Notes under the pieces: model-generated
Seen by the model: the letters and a program-made list of their open reading frames with translations, nothing else
Databases searched by the model: none
What the model was told of the DNA's origin: nothing
Program-made: the position numbers and the translations under genes
Assembly (NCBI GenBank): GCA_036505735.1
Contig: DASXSZ010000075.1
Coordinates: 1-45,426, forward strand
Source of the DNA: DASUPK01 sp036505735
GTDB lineage: Bacteria; Actinomycetota; Thermoleophilia; Solirubrobacterales; 70-9
DNA length: 45,426 bases
Direction: 5' to 3'
Shown: positions 15,149 through 23,413 of the stretch, in pieces
Layout: each line of letters begins with the position of its first letter
Numbering within the stretch: position 1 is the stretch's first letter

Positions 15149-16134
15149 AGCAGACCAAGATCCTTCACCGCGTCGCGCTCCTCCTTGAGCTCCGCGACCG
15201 TGGCGTCGATGCGCTCGCGGGAGAAGTCGGTGATCTCGAGGCCCTCGACCAGCTTCCACTCGCCGCCCGAGCACTCGCAGGGCGCCCCCGAGATCAGCCC
15301 CTCGTCGACGCCATAGGAGCCGTCGGAGACCACGGCCATCGAGGCCCAGTCGCCGTCCGGGGTGCCGAGAACCCAGTCACGCATGTGGTCGATCGCCGCA
15401 TTCGCGGCGGATGCGGCGCTGGAGGCGCCGCGCGCCTCGATGATCGCCGCGCCGCGCTTGCCGACCGTCGGGATGAACTCGTCGGCGATCCACTTCTCGT
15501 CGTCCACCTGCGGCCAGGCCGGACTCCCGTCGACGAGGGCGTTGACCAGGTCCGGGTACTGGGTCGGCGAGTGGTTGCCCCAGACGGTCATCCGCTTGAT
15601 GTCGGTGACCGGGCGCTCGAGCTTGTTGGCGAGCTGGGCGATCGCGCGGTTGTGGTCCAGGCGCATCATCGAGGTGAAGCGCTCGGCGGGCACGTCGGGA
15701 GCGTGTGCCTTCGCGATCAGGCAGTTGGTGTTCGCGGGGTTGCCGACGACGAGCACCTTGACGTCGTCCGCGGAATGCGAGTTGATCGCCTCACCCTGCG
15801 GCTTGAAGATGCCGCCATTCGCCTCGAGCAGGTCGGCGCGCTCCATCCCCTTCGTCCGGGGCCGCGCCCCGACCAGCAGGGCGAGGTTGGTGCCGTCGAA
15901 GGCCTCCTTCGGATCATCCGTGATGTCGATCCCGCGGAGCAGCGGGAAGGCGCAATCGTCGAGCTCCATCGCGGTGCCCTCGGCGGCCTGGATCGCGTCC
16001 GGGATCTCCAGCAGGCGAAGCTTCACCTCGGTGTCGGGACCGAGCATCTCGCCGGCAGCGATCCGAAAGAGGATCGCGTAGCCGATCTGCCCGGCGGCGC
16101 CGGTGACGGTCACGTTGACTGGGCCGTTGCTCAT
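15145..16134 (-). CDS. mdh: Malate dehydrogenase
   Basis: The 329-residue TCA-cycle enzyme interconverts malate and oxaloacetate with NAD(H). The nucleotide-binding motif VTVTGAAGQIGYAILFRIA is at the N-terminus. Active-site elements are the mobile-loop Arg in GARPRTKGMERADLL, Arg/Asp in MMRLDHNRA and the catalytic His in WGNHSPTQYPD. The length and GAAGQIG motif match the cytosolic-type MDH common in actinomycetes. Its ATG overlaps the icd TGA by 4 nt (ATGA) and is preceded by GGAGATGAA, so translation is coupled to icd and the two genes form one operon. The stop overlaps the convergent AT-hook gene stop. Confidence 0.96.
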   Translation of the reverse strand: MSNGPVNVTVTGAAGQIGYAILFRIAAGEMLGPDTEVKLRLLEIPDAIQAAEGTAMELDDCAFPLLRGIDITDDPKEAFDGTNLALLVGARPRTKGMERADLLEANGGIFKPQGEAINSHSADDVKVLVVGNPANTNCLIAKAHAPDVPAERFTSMMRLDHNRAIAQLANKLERPVTDIKRMTVWGNHSPTQYPDLVNALVDGSPAWPQVDDEKWIADEFIPTVGKRGAAIIEARGASSAASAANAAIDHMRDWVLGTPDGDWASMAVVSDGSYGVDEGLISGAPCECSGGEWKLVEGLEITDFSRERIDATVAELKEERDAVKDLGLL

Positions 16135-17345
16135 TTCATCTCCTTCTTCAAGTTCTCGTCGATCGAGGCGAGGAACTCCTCGGTTGTCTGGAACTCCTGC
16201 TCGGGGCCGATCAGGAGGGCCAGGTCCTTCGTCATCTTCCCGCTCTCCACCGTCTCGATGCAGACGCGCTCGAGGGTCTCCGCGAAGACCGTGACCTCCG
16301 GCGTCTCATCCATGCGGCCGCGGGCCTCGAGACCTCGCGTCCAGGCGAAGATCGAGGCGATCGGATTGGTAGACGTCGCCTTGCCCCGCTGGTGCTGGCG
16401 GTAGTGCCGGGTGACCGTGCCGTGCGCGGCCTCGGCCTCGACCGTCTTGCCGTCGGCGGTCATCAGCACGCTGGTCATCAGGCCGAGCGAGCCGAAGCCC
16501 TGCGCGATGGTGTCGGACTGGACGTCGCCGTCGTAGTTCTTGCATGCCCAGACGTAGCCGCCCTCCCACTTGAGCGCCGCCGCGACCATGTCGTCGATCA
16601 GGCGGTGCTCGTAGGTCAGGCCGTTTGCCTCGAACTCCTCCTTGAACTCCGCTTCGTACACCTCCTGGAAGAGGTCCTTGAAGCGCCCGTCGTAGCGCTT
16701 CAGGATCGTGTTCTTGGTCGACATGTAGACCGGATAGCCGCGGTCCAGGCCGTAGCGGAACGAGGCGCGAGCGAAGTCGCGGATCGAGTCGTCGAGGTTG
16801 TACATGGCGAGCGCCACACCGCCGCCGGGGAAGTCGTAGACGTCGAGCTCGACCGGCTCGCCGCCGTCCTTCGGCGTGAAGGTCAGGGTCAGTTCGCCCT
16901 CCCCCGGGACCACCAGGTCGGTGGCGCGGTACTGGTCGCCGAAGGCATGGCGGCCGATGACGATCGGCTTGGTCCAGCCGGGTACGAGCCGCGGGACGTT
17001 GGAGATCACGATCGGCTCGCGGAAGATGACGCCGCCGAGGATGTTGCGGATCGTGCCGTTGGGCGAGCGGTACATCTCCTTGAGGCCGAACTCCTCGACC
17101 CGGGCCTCGTCCGGCGTGATCGTCGCGCACTTGACGCCGACGCCGTGCTCCTTGATCGCCTTGGCGGCGTCGACGGTGATCTGGTCCTCCGTCTCGTCCC
17201 GCTTCTGGATCGAGAGGTCGAAGTACCTCAGGTCTACCTCGAGGTAGGGCAGGATCAGCTTCTCCTTGATGAAAGCCCAGAGGATCCGGGTCATCTCGTC
17301 GCCATCGAGCTCGACGATCGGCTTTAAGACCTTGATCTTCGCCAC
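16131..17345 (-). CDS. icd: NADP-dependent isocitrate dehydrogenase (eukaryotic-like type)
   Basis: The 404-residue enzyme oxidatively decarboxylates isocitrate to 2-oxoglutarate. It belongs to the dimeric IDH subfamily shared with eukaryotic IDH1/2: KPIVELDGDEMTRILW at the start, YRSPNGTIRNILGG for isocitrate binding, then YMSTKNTILKRYDGRF and EAAHGTVTRHYR. The frame is open far upstream (to 17834), but family homology begins at AKIKVLKPIVELDG, directly after a GTG at 17345. A TAGCAT lies 10 nt before that GTG. It is the first gene of the icd-mdh operon and is divergent from the adenylate cyclase gene. Confidence 0.96.
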   Translation of the reverse strand: MAKIKVLKPIVELDGDEMTRILWAFIKEKLILPYLEVDLRYFDLSIQKRDETEDQITVDAAKAIKEHGVGVKCATITPDEARVEEFGLKEMYRSPNGTIRNILGGVIFREPIVISNVPRLVPGWTKPIVIGRHAFGDQYRATDLVVPGEGELTLTFTPKDGGEPVELDVYDFPGGGVALAMYNLDDSIRDFARASFRYGLDRGYPVYMSTKNTILKRYDGRFKDLFQEVYEAEFKEEFEANGLTYEHRLIDDMVAAALKWEGGYVWACKNYDGDVQSDTIAQGFGSLGLMTSVLMTADGKTVEAEAAHGTVTRHYRQHQRGKATSTNPIASIFAWTRGLEARGRMDETPEVTVFAETLERVCIETVESGKMTKDLALLIGPEQEFQTTEEFLASIDENLKKEMK

Positions 17346-17355
17346 GGGGCGGGCG

Positions 17356-17361
17356 ATGCTA
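17356..17361 (-). promoter_or_regulatory. -10 element (TAGCAT) of the icd-mdh operon
   Basis: TAGCAT on the minus strand lies 10 nt before the GTG start of icd and supports that start over the longer open frame. Confidence 0.45.
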
Positions 17362-17488
17362 TCTGCGCTGGCCCACAAGCGAAGGTCGATATGCCCGCGG
17401 ACGAGGTCCTGGAGGCCCCGACACGGTGATCGTCCGGCCGGATCCGCGGCCTCAGTCTGCGTAAATCCCGGGGGCGCCTGAGCGCCGT

Positions 17489-17494
17489 TATCTT
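17489..17494 (+). promoter_or_regulatory. -10 element (TATCTT) of the adenylate cyclase gene
   Basis: TATCTT ends 6 nt before the ATG at 17501, predicting a leaderless mRNA. The 127 nt between this and the icd -10 show no gene. Confidence 0.55.
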
Positions 17495-17500
17495 GAATGC

Positions 17501-20500
17501 ATGAGCAGCTTGGGAGGAGAGCGCAAGATCGCGACGATGGTGTTCGCCGATCTGGTCGGCTCCACCGAGCTTGCCACGGGGCTCGATCCCGAGGACCTTC
17601 GCGGGCGGCTGGAGCCCTTCTTCGAGGCTGCGAGGACCGCTCTCGAGCAGCACGGCGGCACGGTTGAGAAGTACATCGGGGACGCGGTGATGGCCGTCTT
17701 CGGCGCGCCCGTCGCGCACGGCGACGACCCCGACCGCGCGATCGCGGCCGGACTGGCGGTCGTCGATCAGGTCTCTTCGCTCGATGGTCAGCTCGCCGTG
17801 CGCGTCGGGATCGAGACGGGCGAGGTGCTCGCAATGCCGCGCGCAGGTGATTTGACGGTGACCGGGGAGGCGGTCAACGCCGCCGCGCGCCTGCAGCAGG
17901 CCGCGGCCCCCGGGGAGGTGCTGGTCGGGGAGCGCACGGCCCGCGCCTGCCGGCGGGCGCAGCTTCAGCCGAATGGCGAGGTGCTTGCCAAGGGAATCGA
18001 CCAGCCGATCCGAGCCTTCAAGGCCATGGCGGTGGAGGCCGGCGCCGCCCTCTCGGCGGTCCCGCTGGTAGGTCGCGACGACGATCTCGAGATGCTGAGG
18101 CTGATCGCCCGGCGCGCGGCCAGAGAGCGGGTGCCCCAGCTGGTGACCGTGATCGGCGAGGCCGGAATCGGCAAGACACGCCTGGCCGCGGAGCTGTTCG
18201 AGGAGCTCCGCTCGCAGGCTCAGGGCTGGCTCACGGTGGTCGGGCGCAGCCCGCCATACGGCCACGGGATCTCGTTCTGGGCGCTCGGCGAGATCCTCCA
18301 CGCGGTCGCGCGCGTCCCGATGGACGCATCGTCCGAGCGGGTCGAGACATCGATCCGGTCGATGCTCGCGGACCTTGGGGCCGAGGATGCCGCCGAGATT
18401 GCGGCCGCGCTGATGCTCCCGATGCGCGGGGGCGAGGACGAGGCCGACGCGGAGGACGAGCTGAAGCGCGCCTGGCGGCGCTTCGTCGGCATGCTCGCCT
18501 CTGAGCGTCCCCTGGCGATCGCGGTGGACGACGCGCAGTGGGCCGACGAGGGGACCCTCCACCTCCTCGAGGAGGCCGCGTTTGGAGTCCAGGAGGCCCC
18601 GGTGCTGATCCTCTGCACGGGTCGCCCCGAGCTCGCCGAGCGACGTCCCGACTTCGGCCGCGCCGCGCGCAACAACACGCAGCTGGAGCTCCTGCCCCTC
18701 GACTCGGACTCGGCCAGGCGCCTCGCCGAGCTGCTCCTGCCCGACGAGCAGCGCTCGATCGCTGACCGGGTGGCCGACGCCGCCGGGGGGAATCCCTTCT
18801 TCACCGAGGAGGTCTCGTGCGCCGTGATCGACGACGGCGATGAGGCGGAGCACCTGCCGGACACGGTCCAGGCGGCCGTTGCCGCGCGGATGGACCAGCT
18901 CCCTCGGGACGAGAAGCGGGCGCTTCAGCTCGCCTCCATCCTGGGACACACCTTCTCGCAGCGGCCGCTGGGCGATCTCCTCGGAGAGGACCCTGACGAG
19001 CTGCTCGCCGCGCTTCGCCGCAAGGCACTCGTACGCGAGCGCACCGCCCGGAAGTCGGGGCAATACGCCTTTCGCCACCAGCTGATCCGCGACGTCGTCT
19101 ACCAGTCGCTGCCGCGCCGCGAGCGGGCGGACCTTCATGAGCGGGCGGCGGCGGCCCTGCTGGCACAGGAGTCGTTCGTCGAGCGCCCGGAGCTCGTCGC
19201 CTACCACCTGGACCACGCCTTTGAGCTGCGTCCCACCCCGGAGCGGAGAACCGCGGCGTGCGCCGCGGTGATCGAGGCGGCCGCCAGCGCCGTCCGGCGC
19301 GGCGCGGTGGCCCGAGGCCAGGAGCTCTACGAGGAGGCGGCCGAGCTCTCGGAGGGCGCCGACCGGGTCGACTCGCTGGTGGCCGCCGCGGAGGTCGCGC
19401 TTCGCCGCTGGCGCGGCGACCACGCGGTACGACTCTTCCGAGACGCCGGCAAGGCCGCCGAGAAGACGGAGGATCCGAGCCGGGCCGCCAGCCCCTACGC
19501 CCGGGCGGTGGAGGTCGGCACGCGCATGGGCGGGATCAGCGGAAGCCCCGATCCGGCCGAGCTCATCCCGCTGCTCGAGCGCGGGCGGGAGCTGGTCGCC
19601 GATGACGACGTCGTGACCAAGGCGCGGCTTCTCCTCGACAAGGCCTGGCTCGCCTGGCGCGGCAACGACGCCGATGAGATGGAGGAGCCTGCGAAGGAGG
19701 GGCTCACGCTGGCCCGCGAGACCGATGACGTCGCCCTGCTGCAGAGCGCCCTCGACGCCAACACGGCCAGCGACTGGCTGCACAATCGCCACCGCTCCGC
19801 GGTCGGGCACACGCGGGAGCGCCTCGAGCTGCTTCGCGAGGCGCCGCGCACGGGCGCGCTTGACGTCGAACGGAGCGACGCGCTCCACATGATGATCGAG
19901 TCCCTGCTGCAGACCGGCGACTTCCACGAGGCCGAGGAGTTCGCGCGCGAGGCGCGGGAGCTCGACCTGACCAGGGGCATCATCTACTCGGCCTGGCAGC
20001 GTGGTCTGCTGCCCGCGTTCTTCCTCGGCCGCTGGGATGAGGCGCTGAAGATGGCGGAGCGCGTCCGCGAGGCCTGGTTGGCGGCGGAGCGCCCGCCGCT
20101 CGGCGCGTTCGCGACCTCGATCGCGTGCGCGGGCGCTATCCAGGGCTTCCGCGGGGACGACGGCGCGAACACCTGGTTCGACATCGCCCGGGAGCTCTCC
20201 CTCGGCGGCCATGGAAACCGAGCCGGCGTGGCCTTCATGCAGGCCGACGTCGAGCTGCACCAGGGGCTGGTGGATTGCGCCGCGGATCGCCTGGACGCCC
20301 CGACCGATCTGAGCTGGTTCCGCTCGCCCTATCTGGCGGCCCGCGCCGAGGCCTTCGCCCGCCTCGGAGGGGATGGCGCCGACGACGCCATCGGGCTGGC
20401 TCAGACCAACAGCGGTGAGCACCGCTACGCGCTCGGCATCCTCATGCGCGCCGAGGGAATTCGCTCGGGCGACGAGGGGCGGCTGCGCGAGTCGTTTGAG

Positions 20501-20623
20501 CTCTTCAAGCAGCTCGATTGCCCGTACCAGACCGCTCGCAGCGGGTGGCTGCTTGGGGGCGCCGCTCGCGACGAGGCGACCGAGATCCTCGAGCGGCTGG
20601 GGGCGACGCTCCCGGCCGACTAG
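17501..20623 (+). CDS. Class III adenylate cyclase fused to an AAA/NTPase and TPR-like region
   Basis: The 1040-residue protein begins with a class III cyclase domain (about 8-175). The metal-binding aspartates are D17 (FADLVGST) and D61 (KYIGDAVMAVFG). K57 and T119 occupy the purine-selecting positions, favouring ATP over GTP, and N126 with R130 (GEAVNAAARL) form the transition-state pair, so the domain looks catalytically complete. A second module has Walker A GEAGIGKT (219-226) and a Walker B-like AIAVDDAQWADE, as in LuxR-type/AAA_16 ATPases. The rest (about 500-1040) is helical and repeat-like, resembling TPR arrays. There is no C-terminal HTH. The cyclase is soluble and is probably controlled by the ATPase/TPR sensor. 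A stand-alone cyclic-nucleotide-binding protein is encoded convergently 15 bp away. Confidence 0.92.
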   Translation: MSSLGGERKIATMVFADLVGSTELATGLDPEDLRGRLEPFFEAARTALEQHGGTVEKYIGDAVMAVFGAPVAHGDDPDRAIAAGLAVVDQVSSLDGQLAVRVGIETGEVLAMPRAGDLTVTGEAVNAAARLQQAAAPGEVLVGERTARACRRAQLQPNGEVLAKGIDQPIRAFKAMAVEAGAALSAVPLVGRDDDLEMLRLIARRAARERVPQLVTVIGEAGIGKTRLAAELFEELRSQAQGWLTVVGRSPPYGHGISFWALGEILHAVARVPMDASSERVETSIRSMLADLGAEDAAEIAAALMLPMRGGEDEADAEDELKRAWRRFVGMLASERPLAIAVDDAQWADEGTLHLLEEAAFGVQEAPVLILCTGRPELAERRPDFGRAARNNTQLELLPLDSDSARRLAELLLPDEQRSIADRVADAAGGNPFFTEEVSCAVIDDGDEAEHLPDTVQAAVAARMDQLPRDEKRALQLASILGHTFSQRPLGDLLGEDPDELLAALRRKALVRERTARKSGQYAFRHQLIRDVVYQSLPRRERADLHERAAAALLAQESFVERPELVAYHLDHAFELRPTPERRTAACAAVIEAAASAVRRGAVARGQELYEEAAELSEGADRVDSLVAAAEVALRRWRGDHAVRLFRDAGKAAEKTEDPSRAASPYARAVEVGTRMGGISGSPDPAELIPLLERGRELVADDDVVTKARLLLDKAWLAWRGNDADEMEEPAKEGLTLARETDDVALLQSALDANTASDWLHNRHRSAVGHTRERLELLREAPRTGALDVERSDALHMMIESLLQTGDFHEAEEFAREARELDLTRGIIYSAWQRGLLPAFFLGRWDEALKMAERVREAWLAAERPPLGAFATSIACAGAIQGFRGDDGANTWFDIARELSLGGHGNRAGVAFMQADVELHQGLVDCAADRLDAPTDLSWFRSPYLAARAEAFARLGGDGADDAIGLAQTNSGEHRYALGILMRAEGIRSGDEGRLRESFELFKQLDCPYQTARSGWLLGGAARDEATEILERLGATLPAD

Positions 20624-20638
20624 GAGACGCGCCTTCCT

Positions 20639-21046
20639 CTAGCCGGCTTCGGCCTCGCGGAGCATGCCGACCAGCGTCTCGAGGAGGGCCCAGGCAACCT
20701 CGGGATGCTCTTCCACGAACGGGCGGAACTCCCACGCCGACATCCCACGGCACGTCAGATCGGTGCTGGCCACTATGGTCGCCGAGCGCGGCCCGCTGTC
20801 GATCAGGGCGACCTCGCCGAAGTGCTCTCCCGGGCCGAGGGTGCGGACGATCTTCCCTCCGATGCTGACGGTCGCGTTGCCCTCCTCGATCACGAAGAAG
20901 CCGACGCCGCTCTTCCCCTCAGTGGTGATCATGTGGCCCTCGGCGAAGTTCCGCTCGGTCATCCGCTTGCCGAGCTTCTTCAGGTCCTTGGGCTTTACCG
21001 CGGAGAACAACGGGATCCGCGCGAGCGTCTCGTCCACGTCCGGCAT
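20639..21046 (-). CDS. Stand-alone cyclic nucleotide-binding domain protein
   Basis: This 135-residue protein consists of one CRP/FNR-like cNMP-binding domain. The phosphate-binding cassette FGEVALIDSGPRSATI (76-91) has the Gly-Glu that binds ribose (G77, E78) and the Arg (R87) that binds the cyclic phosphate, so it should bind cAMP or cGMP. There is no DNA-binding HTH and no fused enzyme, so it would act through protein partners. It sits tail-to-tail with a large adenylate cyclase gene (stop codons 15 bp apart), which suggests that it senses that enzyme's product. TAGGAT lies 9 nt before its ATG. Confidence 0.9.
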   Translation of the reverse strand: MPDVDETLARIPLFSAVKPKDLKKLGKRMTERNFAEGHMITTEGKSGVGFFVIEEGNATVSIGGKIVRTLGPGEHFGEVALIDSGPRSATIVASTDLTCRGMSAWEFRPFVEEHPEVAWALLETLVGMLREAEAG

Positions 21047-21055
21047 CCGGCGGCG

Positions 21056-21061
21056 ATCCTA
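21056..21061 (-). promoter_or_regulatory. -10 element (TAGGAT) of the cNMP-binding protein gene
   Basis: TAGGAT on the minus strand is 9 nt from the ATG at 21046. It lies 15 bp from the -35 of the divergent TetR promoter. Confidence 0.5.
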
Positions 21062-21075
21062 CTCGGCCATCCAGG

Positions 21076-21104
21076 TTGACACAAGAAGTGAATCCTGATT
21101 CACT
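21076..21104 (+). promoter_or_regulatory. Promoter and palindromic operator of the TetR-aidB operon
   Basis: A consensus -35 TTGACA (21076-21081) is followed by 17 bp and a weak -10 (TTCACT, 21099-21104). The perfect 18-bp palindrome AGTGAATCCTGATTCACT (21087-21104) fills the spacer and covers the -10, so repressor binding would exclude polymerase. The predicted start of transcription falls within a few bases of the ATG at 21114. Binding by the TetR protein encoded next is inferred. Confidence 0.75.
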
Positions 21105-21113
21105 CCTTGGCGA

Positions 21114-21725
21114 ATGGCCTACCGGACCACCGAGAGGACCGAGGCGAAGCTGGCCGAGACCCGCGAGCGGATCGTCACGACCGCCAGGGAGCTGATCGCA
21201 GAGGGAGGCTACGTCGCCGCCCAGATCGCAGCGGTCGCCGAGCGCGCCGGGGTTGCCGTCGGGACTGTCTACCGGCACTTCCCCTCGAAGTCGGACCTAT
21301 TCGCCGAGGTCTTCCGCGAGGCGTCGCAGCACGAGGTGGATGCGATGCGGGAGGCGGTCGAGGCCACCCCGGGCCCGGCCGCCGACCGGATCGCCGCCGG
21401 CATCGACGTCTTCGCCCGGCGGGCCCTGCGCGGCAGGCGCCTCGCCTGGGCCCTGCTCGCCGAGCCGGTCGACCCGGCCGTCGAGGCGGAGCGCCTGCAC
21501 TTTCGCCACAGCTACCGCGACCTGATGGCGGAGGTGATCTCGGACGGCATCGAGGCCGGCGACCTCCCACCACAGGACGTCGAGGCGACCGCGGCCGCTC
21601 TGATCGGCGCGATCGGGGAGACCATGCTCGGGCCCCTGTCACCCACCGCCAACGGTTCGGACCCAGAGGCGCTGATCGCCTCGTTGATCAACTTCTGCAC
21701 TCGCGCAATCGGAGAGGAGCCCTAG
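21114..21725 (+). CDS. TetR-family regulator of the acyl-CoA operon
   Basis: This 203-residue TetR protein has a clear HTH (RERIVTTARELIAEGGY, then QIAAVAERAGVAVGTVYRHF, about 17-56) and a helical ligand domain. It is the first gene of an operon with an AidB-type acyl-CoA dehydrogenase, which starts at the base right after its stop, and an enoyl-CoA hydratase. An 18-bp palindrome overlaps its own promoter, which points to autoregulation and control of the operon, probably by an acyl-CoA ligand as in FadR/KstR-type TetR regulators; the ligand is inference. Confidence 0.9.
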   Translation: MAYRTTERTEAKLAETRERIVTTARELIAEGGYVAAQIAAVAERAGVAVGTVYRHFPSKSDLFAEVFREASQHEVDAMREAVEATPGPAADRIAAGIDVFARRALRGRRLAWALLAEPVDPAVEAERLHFRHSYRDLMAEVISDGIEAGDLPPQDVEATAAALIGAIGETMLGPLSPTANGSDPEALIASLINFCTRAIGEEP

Positions 21726-23399
21726 ATGTCGACCCTTGAGAAGCCCACCGGAGTCCGCACCCACGAGGTGACCAACCAGCCGCCACCGCTGGTCGACTAC
21801 AACGTCTTCGAGACCGACCGGGTGATGAGCGAGGCCGTCCGGCGGGAGGGAGCGGAGTGGGCCGTCGAGACGATCGCCGAGGTCGGCCAGGTCGCGGGAC
21901 GAGCGGACGTGATCGAGCTCGGCCGCCTCGCCAACGAGAACCCGCCGAAGCTCCGGACCCACGACCGCTACGGCAACCGGGTCGACATCCCCGAGTTCCA
22001 CCCCGCCTGGCACGAGCTGATGCGTCTCGGCATTTCGCACGAGCTGCATTCCCTCCCCTGGCGCCAGCCCCAGCCCGGCGCGCACGTCGCCAGGGCGGCC
22101 GCCTTCATGTGCTTCTCGCAGGCCGAGGCCGGGGTGGGCTGTCCGATCTCGATGACCTACTCGGTCGTCCCGGCGCTCCGCAAGCAGCCGGAGCTCGCCG
22201 AGGAGTGGGAGCCGCGGATCCTCTCCGACGTATACGACCCGCGGCAGATCGCCGCCTCCGAGAAGGAGGGATCCCTCTTCGGCATGGGGATGACCGAGAA
22301 GCAGGGCGGCTCGGACGTGCGCGCCAACACCACCGTCGGCCGCCCGATCAACGGCGGCGGCCCCGGTGCCGAGTACGAGATCGCGGGGCACAAGTGGTTC
22401 TTCTCGGCGCCCCAATGCGACGCCTTCCTCGTCCTCGGCCAGAGCGAGGGCGGCATCTCCTGCTTCCTTATGCCCCGCCGGCTGCCGGACGGGGAGCTCA
22501 ACCGCTTCCGCCTGCAGCGGCTCAAGGACAAGCTCGGCAACCGCTCCAACGCCTCCTCGGAGATCGAGTTCGACGGAGCCTGGACCCGGCTGGTGGGCGA
22601 GGAGGGTGCGGGGGTGCGGGCGATCATCGAGATGGTCAACCACACGCGGCTCGACTGCGCGACCGGCAGCGCCACCGGGATGCGCGCCGGCGTCGCTCAG
22701 GCGATCAATCACGCCTCGCACCGCTCGACCTTCGGCAAGGTTCTGGTCGAACAGCCGCTGATGCAGAACGTGCTCGCCGACCTCGCGATCGAGTCGGAGG
22801 CGGCGACGATCTCGTCGCTGCGGCTCGCCCGTGCGTACGACGAGGCGATCGCCGGCGGCGACGAGGCACAGGCGTTCAAGCGGATCGGCAACGCGGTGCT
22901 CAAGTACTGGATCTGCAAGCGGGGCCCCGCCCATGCGGTCGAGTGCCTCGAGTGCCTGGGGGGCAACGGATACGTGGAGGAGTCCGGCATGCCGCGCCTC
23001 TACCGGGAGGCCCCGCTGGCCTCGATCTGGGAGGGCTCGGGCAACGTCCAGTGCCTCGACGTGATCCGGGCGATGGTGAAGAACCCGGAGTCGGTGGTGG
23101 CCTTCGCAAACGAGGTCGGCGAGGGCGCCGTGCTCGAGCCGCAGCTGGACCGATTCGCGTCCATGCTCCGCGACGACCTGCGCTCCGACCCCTCCACCCT
23201 CGAGGCTCGGGCGCGGTCGCTGGTCGAGCGGATGGCGCTGGCGCTCCAGGGGTCACTGCTGGTGCGCTTCGGAGACCAGGCGGTCGCGGAGGCGTTCTGC
23301 GCCTCGCGGCTGGCCGGCGACTGGGGCCGGGCCTTCGGCACGCTGCCCGCGGGGACAGACTTCGCGCGGATTGTCGACCGCCACCGAGCGGCGAGCTAG
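21726..23399 (+). CDS. aidB: AidB-type acyl-CoA dehydrogenase
   Basis: The 557-residue flavoprotein matches the AidB branch of the acyl-CoA dehydrogenase family in length and motifs. Early parts include NQPPPLVDYNVFETD and SLPWRQPQPGAHVARAA. The FAD-binding region has GMGMTEKQGGSDVRANTT and AGHKWFFSAP, and the C-terminal domain has LECLGGNGYVEESGM and APLASIWEGSGNVQCLDVIR. AidB in E. coli is induced by alkylation damage and binds DNA weakly; in actinomycetes the relatives more likely act on acyl-CoA, and the context here (TetR regulator, enoyl-CoA hydratase) favours lipid catabolism. A GAGAGGAG ribosome site sits 6 nt upstream of the ATG, inside the end of the TetR gene. Confidence 0.92.
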   Translation: MSTLEKPTGVRTHEVTNQPPPLVDYNVFETDRVMSEAVRREGAEWAVETIAEVGQVAGRADVIELGRLANENPPKLRTHDRYGNRVDIPEFHPAWHELMRLGISHELHSLPWRQPQPGAHVARAAAFMCFSQAEAGVGCPISMTYSVVPALRKQPELAEEWEPRILSDVYDPRQIAASEKEGSLFGMGMTEKQGGSDVRANTTVGRPINGGGPGAEYEIAGHKWFFSAPQCDAFLVLGQSEGGISCFLMPRRLPDGELNRFRLQRLKDKLGNRSNASSEIEFDGAWTRLVGEEGAGVRAIIEMVNHTRLDCATGSATGMRAGVAQAINHASHRSTFGKVLVEQPLMQNVLADLAIESEAATISSLRLARAYDEAIAGGDEAQAFKRIGNAVLKYWICKRGPAHAVECLECLGGNGYVEESGMPRLYREAPLASIWEGSGNVQCLDVIRAMVKNPESVVAFANEVGEGAVLEPQLDRFASMLRDDLRSDPSTLEARARSLVERMALALQGSLLVRFGDQAVAEAFCASRLAGDWGRAFGTLPAGTDFARIVDRHRAAS

Positions 23400-23413
23400 C
23401 ACGAGGAGGCACC

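Noticed and set aside
17324..20422. Open reading frame of over 1000 codons on the minus strand opposite the adenylate cyclase gene
   Set aside because: It is the antisense of a clearly conserved cyclase/ATPase. The translation is rich in Arg, Leu and Pro with no domain, as expected from high-GC codon bias.
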